DNA of 27,916 bases from Methanocorpusculum sp. MCE (GTDB lineage: Archaea; Halobacteriota; Methanomicrobia; Methanomicrobiales; Methanocorpusculaceae), in assembly GCA_003315675.1 (NCBI GenBank), contig NIZU01000016.1, positions 1 to 27,916 of the forward strand, in the 5' to 3' direction. Made by a program: the position numbers and the translations under genes. This document shows, piece after piece, positions 15,494-23,490 of the stretch (position 1 is the stretch's first letter; each line of letters opens with the position of its first letter). The notes beneath the pieces were generated by a model. That model did no database searches, was not told the DNA's origin, and was given only the letters and a program-made list of their open reading frames with translations.

Positions 15494-16375
15494 TTGACCG
15501 AAGATCTTGTCGATAAAAGAAAATTACTCCTTGAAGAGTCTGAAGAACACAAAGCAAAGCGTAACGAGTTAAACTCCCAGGCAAGCCAGTTTGCCCGCGA
15601 AAGAAACGAGTTAAACAACGCAACCCGCCAGTATGTCGAGGACGCACAGAAAAACAAAGAGCTCCGTGACCAGTCCAATAACGACGTTCAGTCCCTGAAA
15701 GAGAAGAGGAACGAGTTAAACGACAAGGCAAACACCCTCTTTGAAGAGATCGATGCTCTCAGGGGCGAGCATGGGACCGGTTCAGCGGCACAGAGCCACG
15801 AAAAGAAGCCCTCGGCAAAAGACATCCAGCGTCAGATCGACCAGCTCGAAGAGAGACAGCAGACTGAGCAGATGTCCAAAGAGAAGGAAAACGAGCTTGT
15901 TGACAAAATCAAACAGCTCAGAGCCGAACTCAAGGACCAGGAAGTCGAGCACGAACAGAATAAAGAAGTCCGCACCCGCTTAATCGAGGCACGCGAATTC
16001 CGCAAGCAGGCATCCGCAATCCACGCAGAAGTAACGGAGAAAGCAGAACTTGCCCAGAAACACCACGACCTCATGGTCGAGTGCTACAGAAAGGCAGACA
16101 AGTCGCGGGAAGGCGCAGACGCAAAACACAAGCAGTTCGTCGAGGCACAGGAAGCTGCAGATGCAGAACACAAACAGTTCCTCGAATGCCAGAAACAGCT
16201 CCGCGACTATGATAAAGTCTTAACCGGCATCCGCTCAAAGCAGAAGAAAGTTAAGAGCGTAAAAGAGAACAAGTCCGCAAGAAAGGAAGCAGAAACCATC
16301 TTCAACGCATTCAAGAGCGGAGAGAAGCTGACGACCGAGGACTTATTAAAACTTCAGCGCTCAAAGCTTATCTGA
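15494..16375 (+). CDS. Archaeal coiled-coil protein (COG1340-like)
   Basis: A 293-aa protein that is almost entirely coiled coil: heptads of E, K, R, Q with regular Leu and repeated KRNELN / ERNELNNATRQ segments (residues 20-80), a second long coil (about 95-230) and a basic tail (SKQKKVKSVKENKSARKEAETIFNAF). It ends in a small GEKLTTEDLLKLQRSKLI domain. It resembles the archaeal COG1340 family, whose function is unknown; older 'phosphoserine phosphatase' labels for such proteins are not supported by any motif here. The start is a TTG at 15494, with AGGT a few bases upstream as a weak ribosome site. Its place after cdrS-ftsZ2 is suggestive only. Confidence 0.85.
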   Translation: MTEDLVDKRKLLLEESEEHKAKRNELNSQASQFARERNELNNATRQYVEDAQKNKELRDQSNNDVQSLKEKRNELNDKANTLFEEIDALRGEHGTGSAAQSHEKKPSAKDIQRQIDQLEERQQTEQMSKEKENELVDKIKQLRAELKDQEVEHEQNKEVRTRLIEAREFRKQASAIHAEVTEKAELAQKHHDLMVECYRKADKSREGADAKHKQFVEAQEAADAEHKQFLECQKQLRDYDKVLTGIRSKQKKVKSVKENKSARKEAETIFNAFKSGEKLTTEDLLKLQRSKLI

Positions 16376-16420
16376 AGTTTTCACATACAACCTATATTTT
16401 TTCCCGCTTTTTTCCCACAG

Positions 16421-16430
16421 ATATTTAATC
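16421..16430 (+). promoter_or_regulatory. TATA box for the DUF373 gene
   Basis: ATATTTAATC is centred about 28 bases before the ATG, so the mRNA is probably leaderless or nearly so; there is also no good ribosome site. Confidence 0.5.
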
Positions 16431-16452
16431 CATAAATGGTAACTGTATAACA

Positions 16453-17634
16453 ATGAGGGCACGGACTCTTATTCTGAGCATTGACAGAGATGACGACGTG
16501 GGATATAAGGCCGACGTGGAGAGCCCCGCGGTTGGAAGGGAAGCCTGCCTCGATGCAGCAATACGCCTCGGAACCGCCGATCCCGAGGATTCCGATACGA
16601 ATGCCATTTTTCAGGCCATAAAAACCTACGATGAGCTGAAAGCAAACGGCGAGGACGTGGAAGTCGCCGTAATCGGCGGAAATCACATGAATATGCTCGA
16701 AGGAGACAGGAGAGTCAGCGATCTTCTGGCAAAGGTCATCGAAACCACCAAAGTGACCGAATGCATCCTCATCTCCGACGGAGCCGAAGATGAATACGTC
16801 CTTCCGATCATCCAGTCCCATATTAAAGTAGCCAGCGTTATCCGGGTGATCATCAAACAGCTCCCGAACATCGAAGGCACGTATTATATCATCAAGAAAC
16901 TGATGAACGATCCGAAGATCGCAAAAAGCGTCCTGCTCCCGATCGGGTTTGTCCTTCTTCTCTATGCCTTGGTAGCCCTGCTGGCACCCGGCGTTTCCGC
17001 AGTCCTCGTCGCCGTCGGAATTATCGGATTATATCTGCTGTTTAAGGGATTCAATTTCGACGAGTACTTCATTTATGCAGGCCATACCGTTATCGAATCG
17101 TTCAAAAAAGGCCAGTTCTCCTTTGTAGCCTATCTGGTCGCCGTGATTCTGGTCATCGGCGGAGTTATCTCGGGACTGATGAGCGTAATTACCAATTATC
17201 CAAACTCGGGAGATGTAGGTGTCCTCTACTTTGCACTGACATTCCTCTTTGGTGCGGTCATCTGGGTCATCATCGCCGCCCTTGTCGCCGCCGCCGGAAA
17301 GATTACGGATTACCTCCAGAATAATCAGGAAGGTATTTCCAGAATATTCGTCGTGCCGTTCTTCGTCGTTGCCATAGGAATGATCACCTACGGCGCCGTG
17401 ATCTACTTCCTCTCCATCGCACCGGTCAAACCATTCCCGTTCACCACTACAGACGGGATCATGGCAATGATGCTTCTTACGGTGATGGGACTTGCGATCG
17501 CTTTTATGGGCATCTACTTCAGACCGCGGGTGCAGAAAAGAGTTCAGACATGGATGGAGATCCGGGAGAGACTTGAGGAAGAGGAATCATCAGGTAATAA
17601 AGGAAAGCCCGTATATAAAAAAGTAAAATACTAA
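16453..17634 (+). CDS. DUF373 family membrane protein
   Basis: A 393-aa archaeal DUF373 protein of unknown function. The N-terminal 150 residues are a soluble alpha/beta domain (ARTLILSIDRDDDVGYKADVESPAVGRE, AAIRLGTADPEDSDTNAIFQAI, EVAVIGGNHMN, ECILISDGAEDEYVLPII) with conserved acidic residues that look like a ligand or metal site. Six hydrophobic segments follow, at about 156-176, 179-198, 215-240, 255-283, 293-320 and 330-355, and a charged cytoplasmic tail ends the protein. It has its own TATA box and is followed by a gene-poor stretch. Confidence 0.85.
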   Translation: MRARTLILSIDRDDDVGYKADVESPAVGREACLDAAIRLGTADPEDSDTNAIFQAIKTYDELKANGEDVEVAVIGGNHMNMLEGDRRVSDLLAKVIETTKVTECILISDGAEDEYVLPIIQSHIKVASVIRVIIKQLPNIEGTYYIIKKLMNDPKIAKSVLLPIGFVLLLYALVALLAPGVSAVLVAVGIIGLYLLFKGFNFDEYFIYAGHTVIESFKKGQFSFVAYLVAVILVIGGVISGLMSVITNYPNSGDVGVLYFALTFLFGAVIWVIIAALVAAAGKITDYLQNNQEGISRIFVVPFFVVAIGMITYGAVIYFLSIAPVKPFPFTTTDGIMAMMLLTVMGLAIAFMGIYFRPRVQKRVQTWMEIRERLEEEESSGNKGKPVYKKVKY

Positions 17635-17779
17635 TAGGACTTACGCGGTGCGATCTTAACCGGAAAAAACAGAGGTTCTTATGAGATGTACTTCGATTTC
17701 GTGTACGGCATTAGTGTAGCCCGAATTTGACGGTTGGGAAATATACTTCTCCCACATCTCTTTCCTTTTTTCTGCTTAT

Positions 17780-17935
17780 GGGGGTGCGGGAGGGGACTGG
17801 CAAAGGGAGTGAAAGCGACGCGAGCCTTGAGCAAACCAACGGTTTGCGACCGGCGCGGAGGCGGATCGACGGCATAGCCGGCGACCTTAGCTGAGCAAAT
17901 ATCTGATTTGCGAGCCCGACGCGGTGGAGATATCG
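17780..17935 (-). repeat. Modular hairpin repeat, copy B (two hairpins)
   Basis: Read on the minus strand it begins GATATCTCCACCGCGTCGGG, then a first hairpin GCAAAT-CAGAT-ATTTGC (17895-17911) and CTCAGCTAAGGTCG, then a second CTCCGCGCCGGTC block with hairpin GCAAACC-GTT-GGTTTGC (17831-17847), and ends CCTCCCGCACCCCC. It is the longest copy and the only one with two hairpin modules. Confidence 0.8.
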
Positions 17936-18162
17936 TATGTCGAAGGCTCACAATAACGTTCTGCTTAGCTTATCTGTCGTTGAATAGTTAGAATGGAAGG
18001 GATTAGGGGTTATGAAATATATTTTGAAGGGAAGTGGCTTGGGAGTATTATCTCAGTCTCACACTTCCCGAATTGAATCTCCACCCCCAACACCGCGTAC
18101 GTAATATATGAATATTCCATCACCATAGAACTACACGGAAACATATAGGGCCATGGTAGATA

Positions 18163-18212
18163 GGATATTTCCGCCGCGTCTGGCTCCGCGCCGAAGTCGC
18201 CCTCCCGCACCC
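18163..18212 (+). repeat. Modular hairpin repeat, copy C (no hairpin)
   Basis: GGATATTTCCGCCGCGTCTG, then GCTCCGCGCCGAAGTCG joined directly to CCTCCCGCACCC. Both ends of the repeat are present but the GCAAATC/GATTTGC hairpin block is absent. Confidence 0.75.
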
Positions 18213-18440
18213 ATTAATCAAAAAAATATATGGAATATTGGAGATTTATTCTGAAAAGTAAGTGACTCATGAGAGCGTTTATCAAGGATTTTGAAAAAAA
18301 ATCTCGTGGTATTCATTATGTGGTATTTCCACAAACTGTCAAATTCAGGTGTCCAAACCGGACAATCTCCCTTCCGAATTGGAAACACCGCCTATGTCCT
18401 ATCCTAAATATCCTTTTTTTCGAAGACGGATACGGATAGT

Positions 18441-18992
18441 TTACTGGAAATAGCCGAAACCTTTCGGCATGACCTGCGTATTGGTATAGGTTTTGGTTTC
18501 ATTCGGACCGAGGATAAAGGTCAGTTTCGGGATAACGGTGCCAAACGTATGGGCCGGATACCAGTATGATCCGTCACCATAATTGATCACCGCATTTTTC
18601 ACCGTAATAACTGCACGGCTGTTGTCGTCATATGTATAGGTGACCACCTGGGAATCTTTTCCCGTCTCCGGATAGCCGACTACAGAGAGAACACGATTCT
18701 TCAGATCCTGTTTGCCGAAGAGAAAGACCAGAAAGGCGATCCAGGGAGTGACGGAATAGTGCACGGTGATCTCGACATCGGTTCCGGAGGGGGTCACTTC
18801 TATCGAGTCAACGGTCAGATACCCGTACCGGTTCGATCCTTCCACAAACACAGAGGTGTTATCATCATCGACAGTCTGATTGTCATCGGGCAGCGTGATG
18901 ACTACGCCCTGATCTGCCAAAGCCTGGCCTGGAACGAGCAGAAGCAGAAATGCGGCTATCATGAATAACGACAGGAACCGGGTGAAGTTCAT
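18441..18992 (-). CDS. Secreted protein of unknown function
   Basis: A 183-aa protein with a clear signal peptide: MNFTRFLSLFMIAAFLLLL followed by VPGQALA and a likely cleavage before Asp27. The mature part is rich in beta strands, with DDNQTVDDDNTSVFVEG near its start, one more hydrophobic stretch (TPWIAFLVFLFGKQ, about 82-95) and a C-terminal half with YTYDDNSRAVITVKNAVINYGDGSYWYP. No known domain is recognised. It begins 39 bases after the end of the adenine deaminase gene on the same strand and has no strong TATA box of its own, so it may be read from the same transcript. Confidence 0.75.
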   Translation of the reverse strand: MNFTRFLSLFMIAAFLLLLVPGQALADQGVVITLPDDNQTVDDDNTSVFVEGSNRYGYLTVDSIEVTPSGTDVEITVHYSVTPWIAFLVFLFGKQDLKNRVLSVVGYPETGKDSQVVTYTYDDNSRAVITVKNAVINYGDGSYWYPAHTFGTVIPKLTFILGPNETKTYTNTQVMPKGFGYFQ

Positions 18993-19031
18993 TGTGATAC
19001 GTATGTCGTGATAAGCAGATAGTCTTTTTCC

Positions 19032-20636
19032 CTACTCGAAAAGAATCGGCACATCTTTGAACGTATCTCCGTCAAAAAGGCCGCGCGGCGTGATTCTGAG
19101 ATGAGGGATCACCGTAAGAGAAAGGAACGACAGATTCATGAACGCGGACGGCGGCGCACCAGTCGCCTGAAGCCGCGAGGCCAGCTCATCCATGCGGATA
19201 ATGAGGTCCTCGTAGGGCAGAGGCGTCATTAATCCGCCGCACGGAAGAGGAAGCACGGTTGTGATCCCGTCACACACGACCGCCATCCCTCCGCCGCTGT
19301 CTTTTACCGCGGTGACGGCCGAAATAATCTCCTCATCCGTCACGCCGGCCGAAATGATATTGTGAGCGTCATGCGAGACTGAAGCGGCGATGGCCCCCTT
19401 CGCAAAGGAAAAACCTTTCACGAGTCCCACACCGAATCCTTCGGACCGGTAGCGATCGACACTCACGACCGTATGAACGCTGCCGGCAGTCGAGCTTTCC
19501 AAAGCCTCGGTAATGATTTCGCCAGGAACAAGACCTATAACCCGGAGATTTCCTTTTGGAAGAACAAGCTCCTCTTTTGTTGGGATACGGCAGGAGAACG
19601 GCGGGCAGATACACGGACCGGCAGGCCCCGGCTTTGTGATGGATGATGCCGGAACCCCGCATTTATAGACGTTCGAAACGAGAAACTCCGGCCCGTCCTG
19701 CAGCACGCAGAAATCGGCAACTCTGCCGGGAGCGATCATCCCGCGATCGGCGAGACCGAAACACTCGGCTGCAGAAAGCGTCGCAAGCCGGAGAGCCAGC
19801 TCCAGACGCATCCTGGATTTTAACGCGGTTCGGATACAGTGGTCGATCGACCCTTCCCGAACCCGGGAATCCGCATGCCGGTCGTCCGTGCAGAAACAGC
19901 ACCGGGCAGCGGTCAAATCGTTCACGATTTCCGAGAGAGCGGCAACATTTTTCGCGGCATCTCCTTCGCGGAGAAGAACATACATCCCAAGAGAGAGTTT
20001 TTCGTGTGCTTCCGCAGCGGAGATACAATCGTGATCGGTTATTATATGATGAGAGACGTATCTGCAGAGCGCCTCACCGGAAAGTCCCGGGGCATGCCCG
20101 TCGATGTGATCGAAGACGGCGAGCTTTGCCGTGACTTCCGGATCGTCAAAAAGAACGCCCGGGACATTCATCATCTCGCCAAGGCCGATGACCGAAGGAG
20201 TATTTTTGTAGGAGGCCACATCCTCTGACGAGACGACGGCACCTCCTTTGTCCAGGGGTGTAGCCGGCACGCAGGACGGGATCATGAAGAAGATATCGGC
20301 CGGCGAACTCTTCGCATCCTCAAGCATGAAATCGATCCCGGCGCATCCGGATACATTCGCGATCTCGTGAGGATCCGCAATCACCGTAGTCACGCCGCTG
20401 ACAAGAGACAGACGGCCGAACTCGCGTGGAGTCAGAAGAGAACTCTCGATATGTACATGGGCATCGATCAGACCAGGAACAACCCGTGCCCCGCGGAGAT
20501 CATATACCTTGTCTCCAGTAAGGGACCCGGGTTTTCCAACTATCGTCACCATACCGTCTTCGACGGAGAACGACGCCTCCTGCCACTCGCTGACGGCAGG
20601 ATTAAAAAGAAGAGCATTATCGAAAATCTGCATCAT
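19032..20636 (-). CDS. ade: Adenine deaminase
   Basis: Converts adenine to hypoxanthine and ammonia for purine salvage. The 534-aa protein is an amidohydrolase of the Ade family: PGLIDAHVHIESS (54-66, with metal-binding H60 and H62), ADPHEIANV (H90), CTDDRHAD in the middle, and the family-specific C-terminal domain containing FSFAKGAIAASVSHDAHNI and GGGMAVVCDG. Length is close to that of other microbial adenine deaminases. Its ATG overlaps the stop of the preceding gene by four bases (ATGA), so translation is coupled to a small membrane-anchored protein. Confidence 0.93.
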   Translation of the reverse strand: MMQIFDNALLFNPAVSEWQEASFSVEDGMVTIVGKPGSLTGDKVYDLRGARVVPGLIDAHVHIESSLLTPREFGRLSLVSGVTTVIADPHEIANVSGCAGIDFMLEDAKSSPADIFFMIPSCVPATPLDKGGAVVSSEDVASYKNTPSVIGLGEMMNVPGVLFDDPEVTAKLAVFDHIDGHAPGLSGEALCRYVSHHIITDHDCISAAEAHEKLSLGMYVLLREGDAAKNVAALSEIVNDLTAARCCFCTDDRHADSRVREGSIDHCIRTALKSRMRLELALRLATLSAAECFGLADRGMIAPGRVADFCVLQDGPEFLVSNVYKCGVPASSITKPGPAGPCICPPFSCRIPTKEELVLPKGNLRVIGLVPGEIITEALESSTAGSVHTVVSVDRYRSEGFGVGLVKGFSFAKGAIAASVSHDAHNIISAGVTDEEIISAVTAVKDSGGGMAVVCDGITTVLPLPCGGLMTPLPYEDLIIRMDELASRLQATGAPPSAFMNLSFLSLTVIPHLRITPRGLFDGDTFKDVPILFE

Positions 20637-21019
20637 GGGATCAGAATATTCTGAATAAATCCAGTAATTCGGGGGGTTCCGTCAGCGCGTTCGAGAACGT
20701 AGATGAACACCTTGTACTCGCCCGGTGGGAGATCGATCTCCAGTTCGGTGGTGAAGTCGCCTTTTGTCAGCGTCCCAAGGACCGATTCGGATTCGCACAC
20801 CTGTGTGGACTCGAGAAGAGTGTCCTGACGGAAGATATTATACTGGAACCACACATCTTTTTCTTCACCTTCGTAATGAATCGGTGTCGTCAATACGCCG
20901 TTTTGATAGACCGAAGTCCCCGCAGTAAGAATAGTCCCACCGGTAAATACCAGGATGAGAGCAACAGCAGCAAGGATACACACGGCGCCGACGATGATCA
21001 GCAGATGTTTTCGTTCCAT
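20633..21019 (-). CDS. Small membrane-anchored protein
   Basis: A 128-aa protein with one N-terminal hydrophobic segment (LLIIVGAVCILAAVALILVF, residues 6-25) and a beta-rich outer part with WFQYNIFRQDTLLES, LEIDLPPGEYKVFIYV and ITGFIQNILIP. The positive MERKH start suggests that the N-terminus stays in the cytoplasm. The fold may be immunoglobulin-like, but I recognise no family. It lies eight bases downstream of a 58-aa gene and overlaps ade by four bases. Confidence 0.75.
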   Translation of the reverse strand: MERKHLLIIVGAVCILAAVALILVFTGGTILTAGTSVYQNGVLTTPIHYEGEEKDVWFQYNIFRQDTLLESTQVCESESVLGTLTKGDFTTELEIDLPPGEYKVFIYVLERADGTPRITGFIQNILIP

Positions 21020-21027
21020 ATCCAGGT

Positions 21028-21204
21028 TCAGTCGGCCCTCTCAACGGTAATTCGGACTTTGTCGCCTGCCTTGAAACCTGACCCTTTCGGCACATCGATG
21101 TTGAACCAGTGAGGGCCCTGCTGCGCCATGAGGCAGTCCTTCTCCCCGTCAATATCGGATACGAATTCCAAGGTTTCCACTATCTCAAAAATTTTAACAG
21201 CCAT
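21028..21204 (-). CDS. 58-aa protein, first gene of the ade operon
   Basis: An ATG at 21204 opens a 58-codon frame that begins MAVKIFEIVETLEFVSDIDG and ends in FKAGDKVRITVERAD. The composition is that of a folded, strand-rich domain: VKIFEIV, CLMAQQGPHWFNIDV and GDKVRITV alternate with turns; the last part resembles a small barrel. The frame ends eight bases before the next gene, and the reading frame continues the spacing of an operon. No family is recognised. No strong ribosome site is visible, so the start is moderately sure. Confidence 0.65.
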   Translation of the reverse strand: MAVKIFEIVETLEFVSDIDGEKDCLMAQQGPHWFNIDVPKGSGFKAGDKVRITVERAD

Positions 21205-21239
21205 AATAACATAGATGAAAGCAAGAGTAATTAAGTTTG

Positions 21240-21260
21240 TTGTTTTCCCTGGGAAAACAA
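21240..21260. repeat. Perfect inverted repeat upstream of the ade operon
   Basis: TTGTTTTCCC (21240-21249) and GGGAAAACAA (21251-21260) are perfect arms around a single base. It lies 36 bases before the start of the 58-aa gene and 35 bases after the stop of the next gene upstream, so it may be an operator for the ade operon or an end signal for the upstream gene. Confidence 0.6.
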
Positions 21261-21294
21261 AAAATGAGGGGTTGGATGATATGGATTATTAATA

Positions 21295-21546
21295 TTACAT
21301 GGATTTGCTTGTTACCATCCAGGTGGTACTGTTGGAGTAGCTCCAGCGGCTGATGTCCAGCTCATCGCAAATTTCGGAGAGGATGGCGAGGTTAGTCCCT
21401 ACTTCCTTCGAAGAGAGACCGAGATCTTTGGCGATATACTTCGCTTTAAAGAATCTTCCACCCTTGGATACACCCGCTTTCAGGTATCCGAGGATCTTCG
21501 CCTGGGTTTCATTGTATCTTTCAAGAATTGTTTTAGGTTCGGCCAT
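21295..21546 (-). CDS. Small winged-helix-like protein (DUF7123-like)
   Basis: An 83-aa protein that resembles the haloarchaeal DUF7123 group: ILGYLKAGVSKGGRFFKAKYIAKDLGLSSKEVGTNLAILSE is a helix-turn-helix core and the WSYSNSTTWMVTSKS tail would be the wing. A DNA-binding regulator is inferred from fold only. GAGGT (21555-21559 on the plus strand read as ACCTC) is its ribosome site. The promoter carries two inverted repeats, described separately. The target genes are unknown. Confidence 0.7.
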   Translation of the reverse strand: MAEPKTILERYNETQAKILGYLKAGVSKGGRFFKAKYIAKDLGLSSKEVGTNLAILSEICDELDISRWSYSNSTTWMVTSKSM

Positions 21547-21550
21547 TTTG

Positions 21551-21613
21551 ACTTACCTCACGTAAGTATTGAATCTTTTACATTATAAAGATATTGTTAC
21601 GTTCTTCGTAACA
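21551..21613 (-). promoter_or_regulatory. Promoter of the winged-helix gene with two inverted repeats
   Basis: On the minus strand CTTTATAATG (21581-21590) is the TATA box. TGTTACG/CGTAACA (21595-21601 and 21607-21613) flank a 5-base spacer just upstream of it. ACTTAC/GTAAGT (21551-21556 and 21562-21567) enclose the ribosome binding site. Either pair may be an operator for the protein it precedes. Confidence 0.5.
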
Positions 21614-21647
21614 TGTATTTCTAACGCAAAAAAAGAGATCCGGGTGT

Positions 21648-23486
21648 TTAGAGAGATGTTACGGGAAATTCCGAGATCTTCTCGATCATCTTCTCGATTA
21701 CCTGAGCACGCATACCCTCGACGAATTTTATACTGCCGACAACGAGGTGACCGCCGCCCGAGATTCCGGCTCCGGGCATCTCGTCCCGCATGGATCTGAC
21801 CATCTGCGGGATGTTCATCCGAACACCGCGTGATCTGATGACCGCAAAGTCCGGACCAAGACCGAGCGTGACGACGGGTTCGTTCACATACTTTTTGCAG
21901 AGGATATCATGCACTTCGCCCGAGGATTTGCCCGGAGGCGGGAAGGTAAACCGGTGGGCAAACATCTCCACATCGGCAAGGAACAGATTCGCACCCGAGG
22001 TAAGCTTCTGATCATGGATGTGCGGCATCATCGTGTTCATCTGATCCTCGATCGCGGCGTTCGCTTCGGTGACGAGGAGGTGCACGAGCTTTGCATGGCG
22101 TTCGGGTGCGTTGTTGATATTGAGGATATCTTTGACGATCTCGCGTCCGTCATTGAATCTGAGCCAGTACTGCTCGTAATCAAGGGAGAGAGCCATGTCT
22201 TTGCATTCATCGCGGGTGTATTTTCCTTCGATCAGTGCAAGATAGGAATCGAGCTCGGGAGCCTCGCTTCGGTCCGCAACGCCGGCGACTGCCGGGAAGT
22301 GGACAATACGGGACTCGACAGCCGGATTGATCAGCCGGGCAATTTCCGTTCCAAGCATACCTGCGGTGACGCCGAAGTCGCCGCCGACATGATACGGGTT
22401 CACGTGGGAAAGAAGATACTTGTCGATGGTGTCGTCAGGATGGTGGTGGTCGGCAACGATCACGTCGGGACCGTACACCTCGGTCATCTTGTATGACGGC
22501 ATATCTTCTTCGGTCGAGCCGTTATCCATCAGAAGGATGAGCGGAAGCTTCTGACCGAACCGGACATTGTCTTTGAGCATCATATCCAGATCGCGGGTGA
22601 CGTCCTCGATCTCATAGAAGGGAGCTTTCGAGGGCGAGCGGCGCAGAAGGAAGTTGTCCTGATCCGGATCCCCGCCGTTGTCCCGGATGAACTGGGTAAC
22701 TGCGGTTTCTACAGAGACGGCCGCACAGATTCCGTCGGCATCCGCGTGGTGACGGATGATGATCGGCTGCTGGGTCAAAACGGCACGGCGGACGATCTTG
22801 GCGAGTTTGCGCATCTCGGGCCAGAGAGCATCGATGACGTCGCTTTTAACGAGAGGGGTGACCTCCGGCGGTTCGGCACGTGCTTCGAGGGCACGGTTGA
22901 TCCGTCCGCGGACGTTGTCAGCTTCCTCTCCTTTGAGAACCTGCATCCCGGAAACTTCGATCTGCATCTGGTTGTTTCTGCGGGTTGCTTCGCCGAATAC
23001 TCTGACGATATCGCCGAGATTCACTTCAGGATAGGAGCGGACCCCTGCTTCGGTGAAAGCCGCCGCATCCTCGACGCCCGAGTCGTCGCAGATGGTAAAA
23101 ATGGTCGGACCTGATGTCTGTTTGATCTGGACGACGTCAGCTTCGATCGTTACGTTTCTGCCGATCTTGGAGATAAGATCGGAGAGTTTCGTAAGCGTGA
23201 TCTTCTTTGTAACAAGCTGGGTCTCGTAGCTTCCTTCAGGTATGACGATCTCTCTGAGATCGATGTTTCCGTTGGGGCGGACCTGATTGACGAGAACGAT
23301 GATGGAGTCATGTTCTTGTTTTTCGGTCAGGACGTTGCTTTTATGCAGGAGACCTTTGGTTTTGTCGTTTAACTGAACGAACGTGCCGAACGTGGCAAAA
23401 CCCTGGACTTTGCCGATGTACATGTTGCCTTCAACAATGTCATCCACTTCACAACCCGGGCCGAGCCGGTATACGATATCTTTCAT
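21648..23486 (-). CDS. S1-OB-DHH phosphoesterase, archaeal RecJ-like (COG1107)
   Basis: A 612-aa archaeal protein related to RecJ nucleases. It starts with an S1 domain (about 15-75: VEGNMYIGKVQGFATFGTFVQL), then an OB-fold (about 110-185: GRNVTIEADVVQI), then the DHH domain: HHADADGI (246-253), LLMDNGS (318-324) and ADHHHPDD (345-352), and a C-terminal DHHA1 part with ISGGGH. All DHH metal motifs are intact. Single-stranded DNA or RNA exonuclease activity is inferred from the family. The N-terminal DnaJ-type zinc finger of some homologues is missing. I start at 23486, where GAGGAG in the end of the previous gene is an ideal ribosome site. Confidence 0.85.
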   Translation of the reverse strand: MKDIVYRLGPGCEVDDIVEGNMYIGKVQGFATFGTFVQLNDKTKGLLHKSNVLTEKQEHDSIIVLVNQVRPNGNIDLREIVIPEGSYETQLVTKKITLTKLSDLISKIGRNVTIEADVVQIKQTSGPTIFTICDDSGVEDAAAFTEAGVRSYPEVNLGDIVRVFGEATRRNNQMQIEVSGMQVLKGEEADNVRGRINRALEARAEPPEVTPLVKSDVIDALWPEMRKLAKIVRRAVLTQQPIIIRHHADADGICAAVSVETAVTQFIRDNGGDPDQDNFLLRRSPSKAPFYEIEDVTRDLDMMLKDNVRFGQKLPLILLMDNGSTEEDMPSYKMTEVYGPDVIVADHHHPDDTIDKYLLSHVNPYHVGGDFGVTAGMLGTEIARLINPAVESRIVHFPAVAGVADRSEAPELDSYLALIEGKYTRDECKDMALSLDYEQYWLRFNDGREIVKDILNINNAPERHAKLVHLLVTEANAAIEDQMNTMMPHIHDQKLTSGANLFLADVEMFAHRFTFPPPGKSSGEVHDILCKKYVNEPVVTLGLGPDFAVIRSRGVRMNIPQMVRSMRDEMPGAGISGGGHLVVGSIKFVEGMRAQVIEKMIEKISEFPVTSL

Positions 23487-23490
23487 ATTT

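Larger units (their letters stand above)
17635..18440. other. Gene-poor stretch between convergent genes
   Basis: About 800 bases with no convincing gene. It holds two copies of the modular hairpin repeat (17780-17935 and 18163-18212) and a 17-base sequence at 18334-18350 matching the right flank of the first IS element. A 56-codon frame at 18269-18439 lacks a ribosome site and has atypical composition. Confidence 0.6.

Noticed and set aside
17679..17951. Minus-strand 90-codon frame in the gene-poor stretch
   Set aside because: It runs through repeat copy B; its Arg/Pro-rich sequence is the translation of the repeat.
18269..18439. 56-codon plus-strand frame
   Set aside because: No ribosome site, atypical composition, ends at the convergent gene; a TATA-like sequence upstream is not enough.
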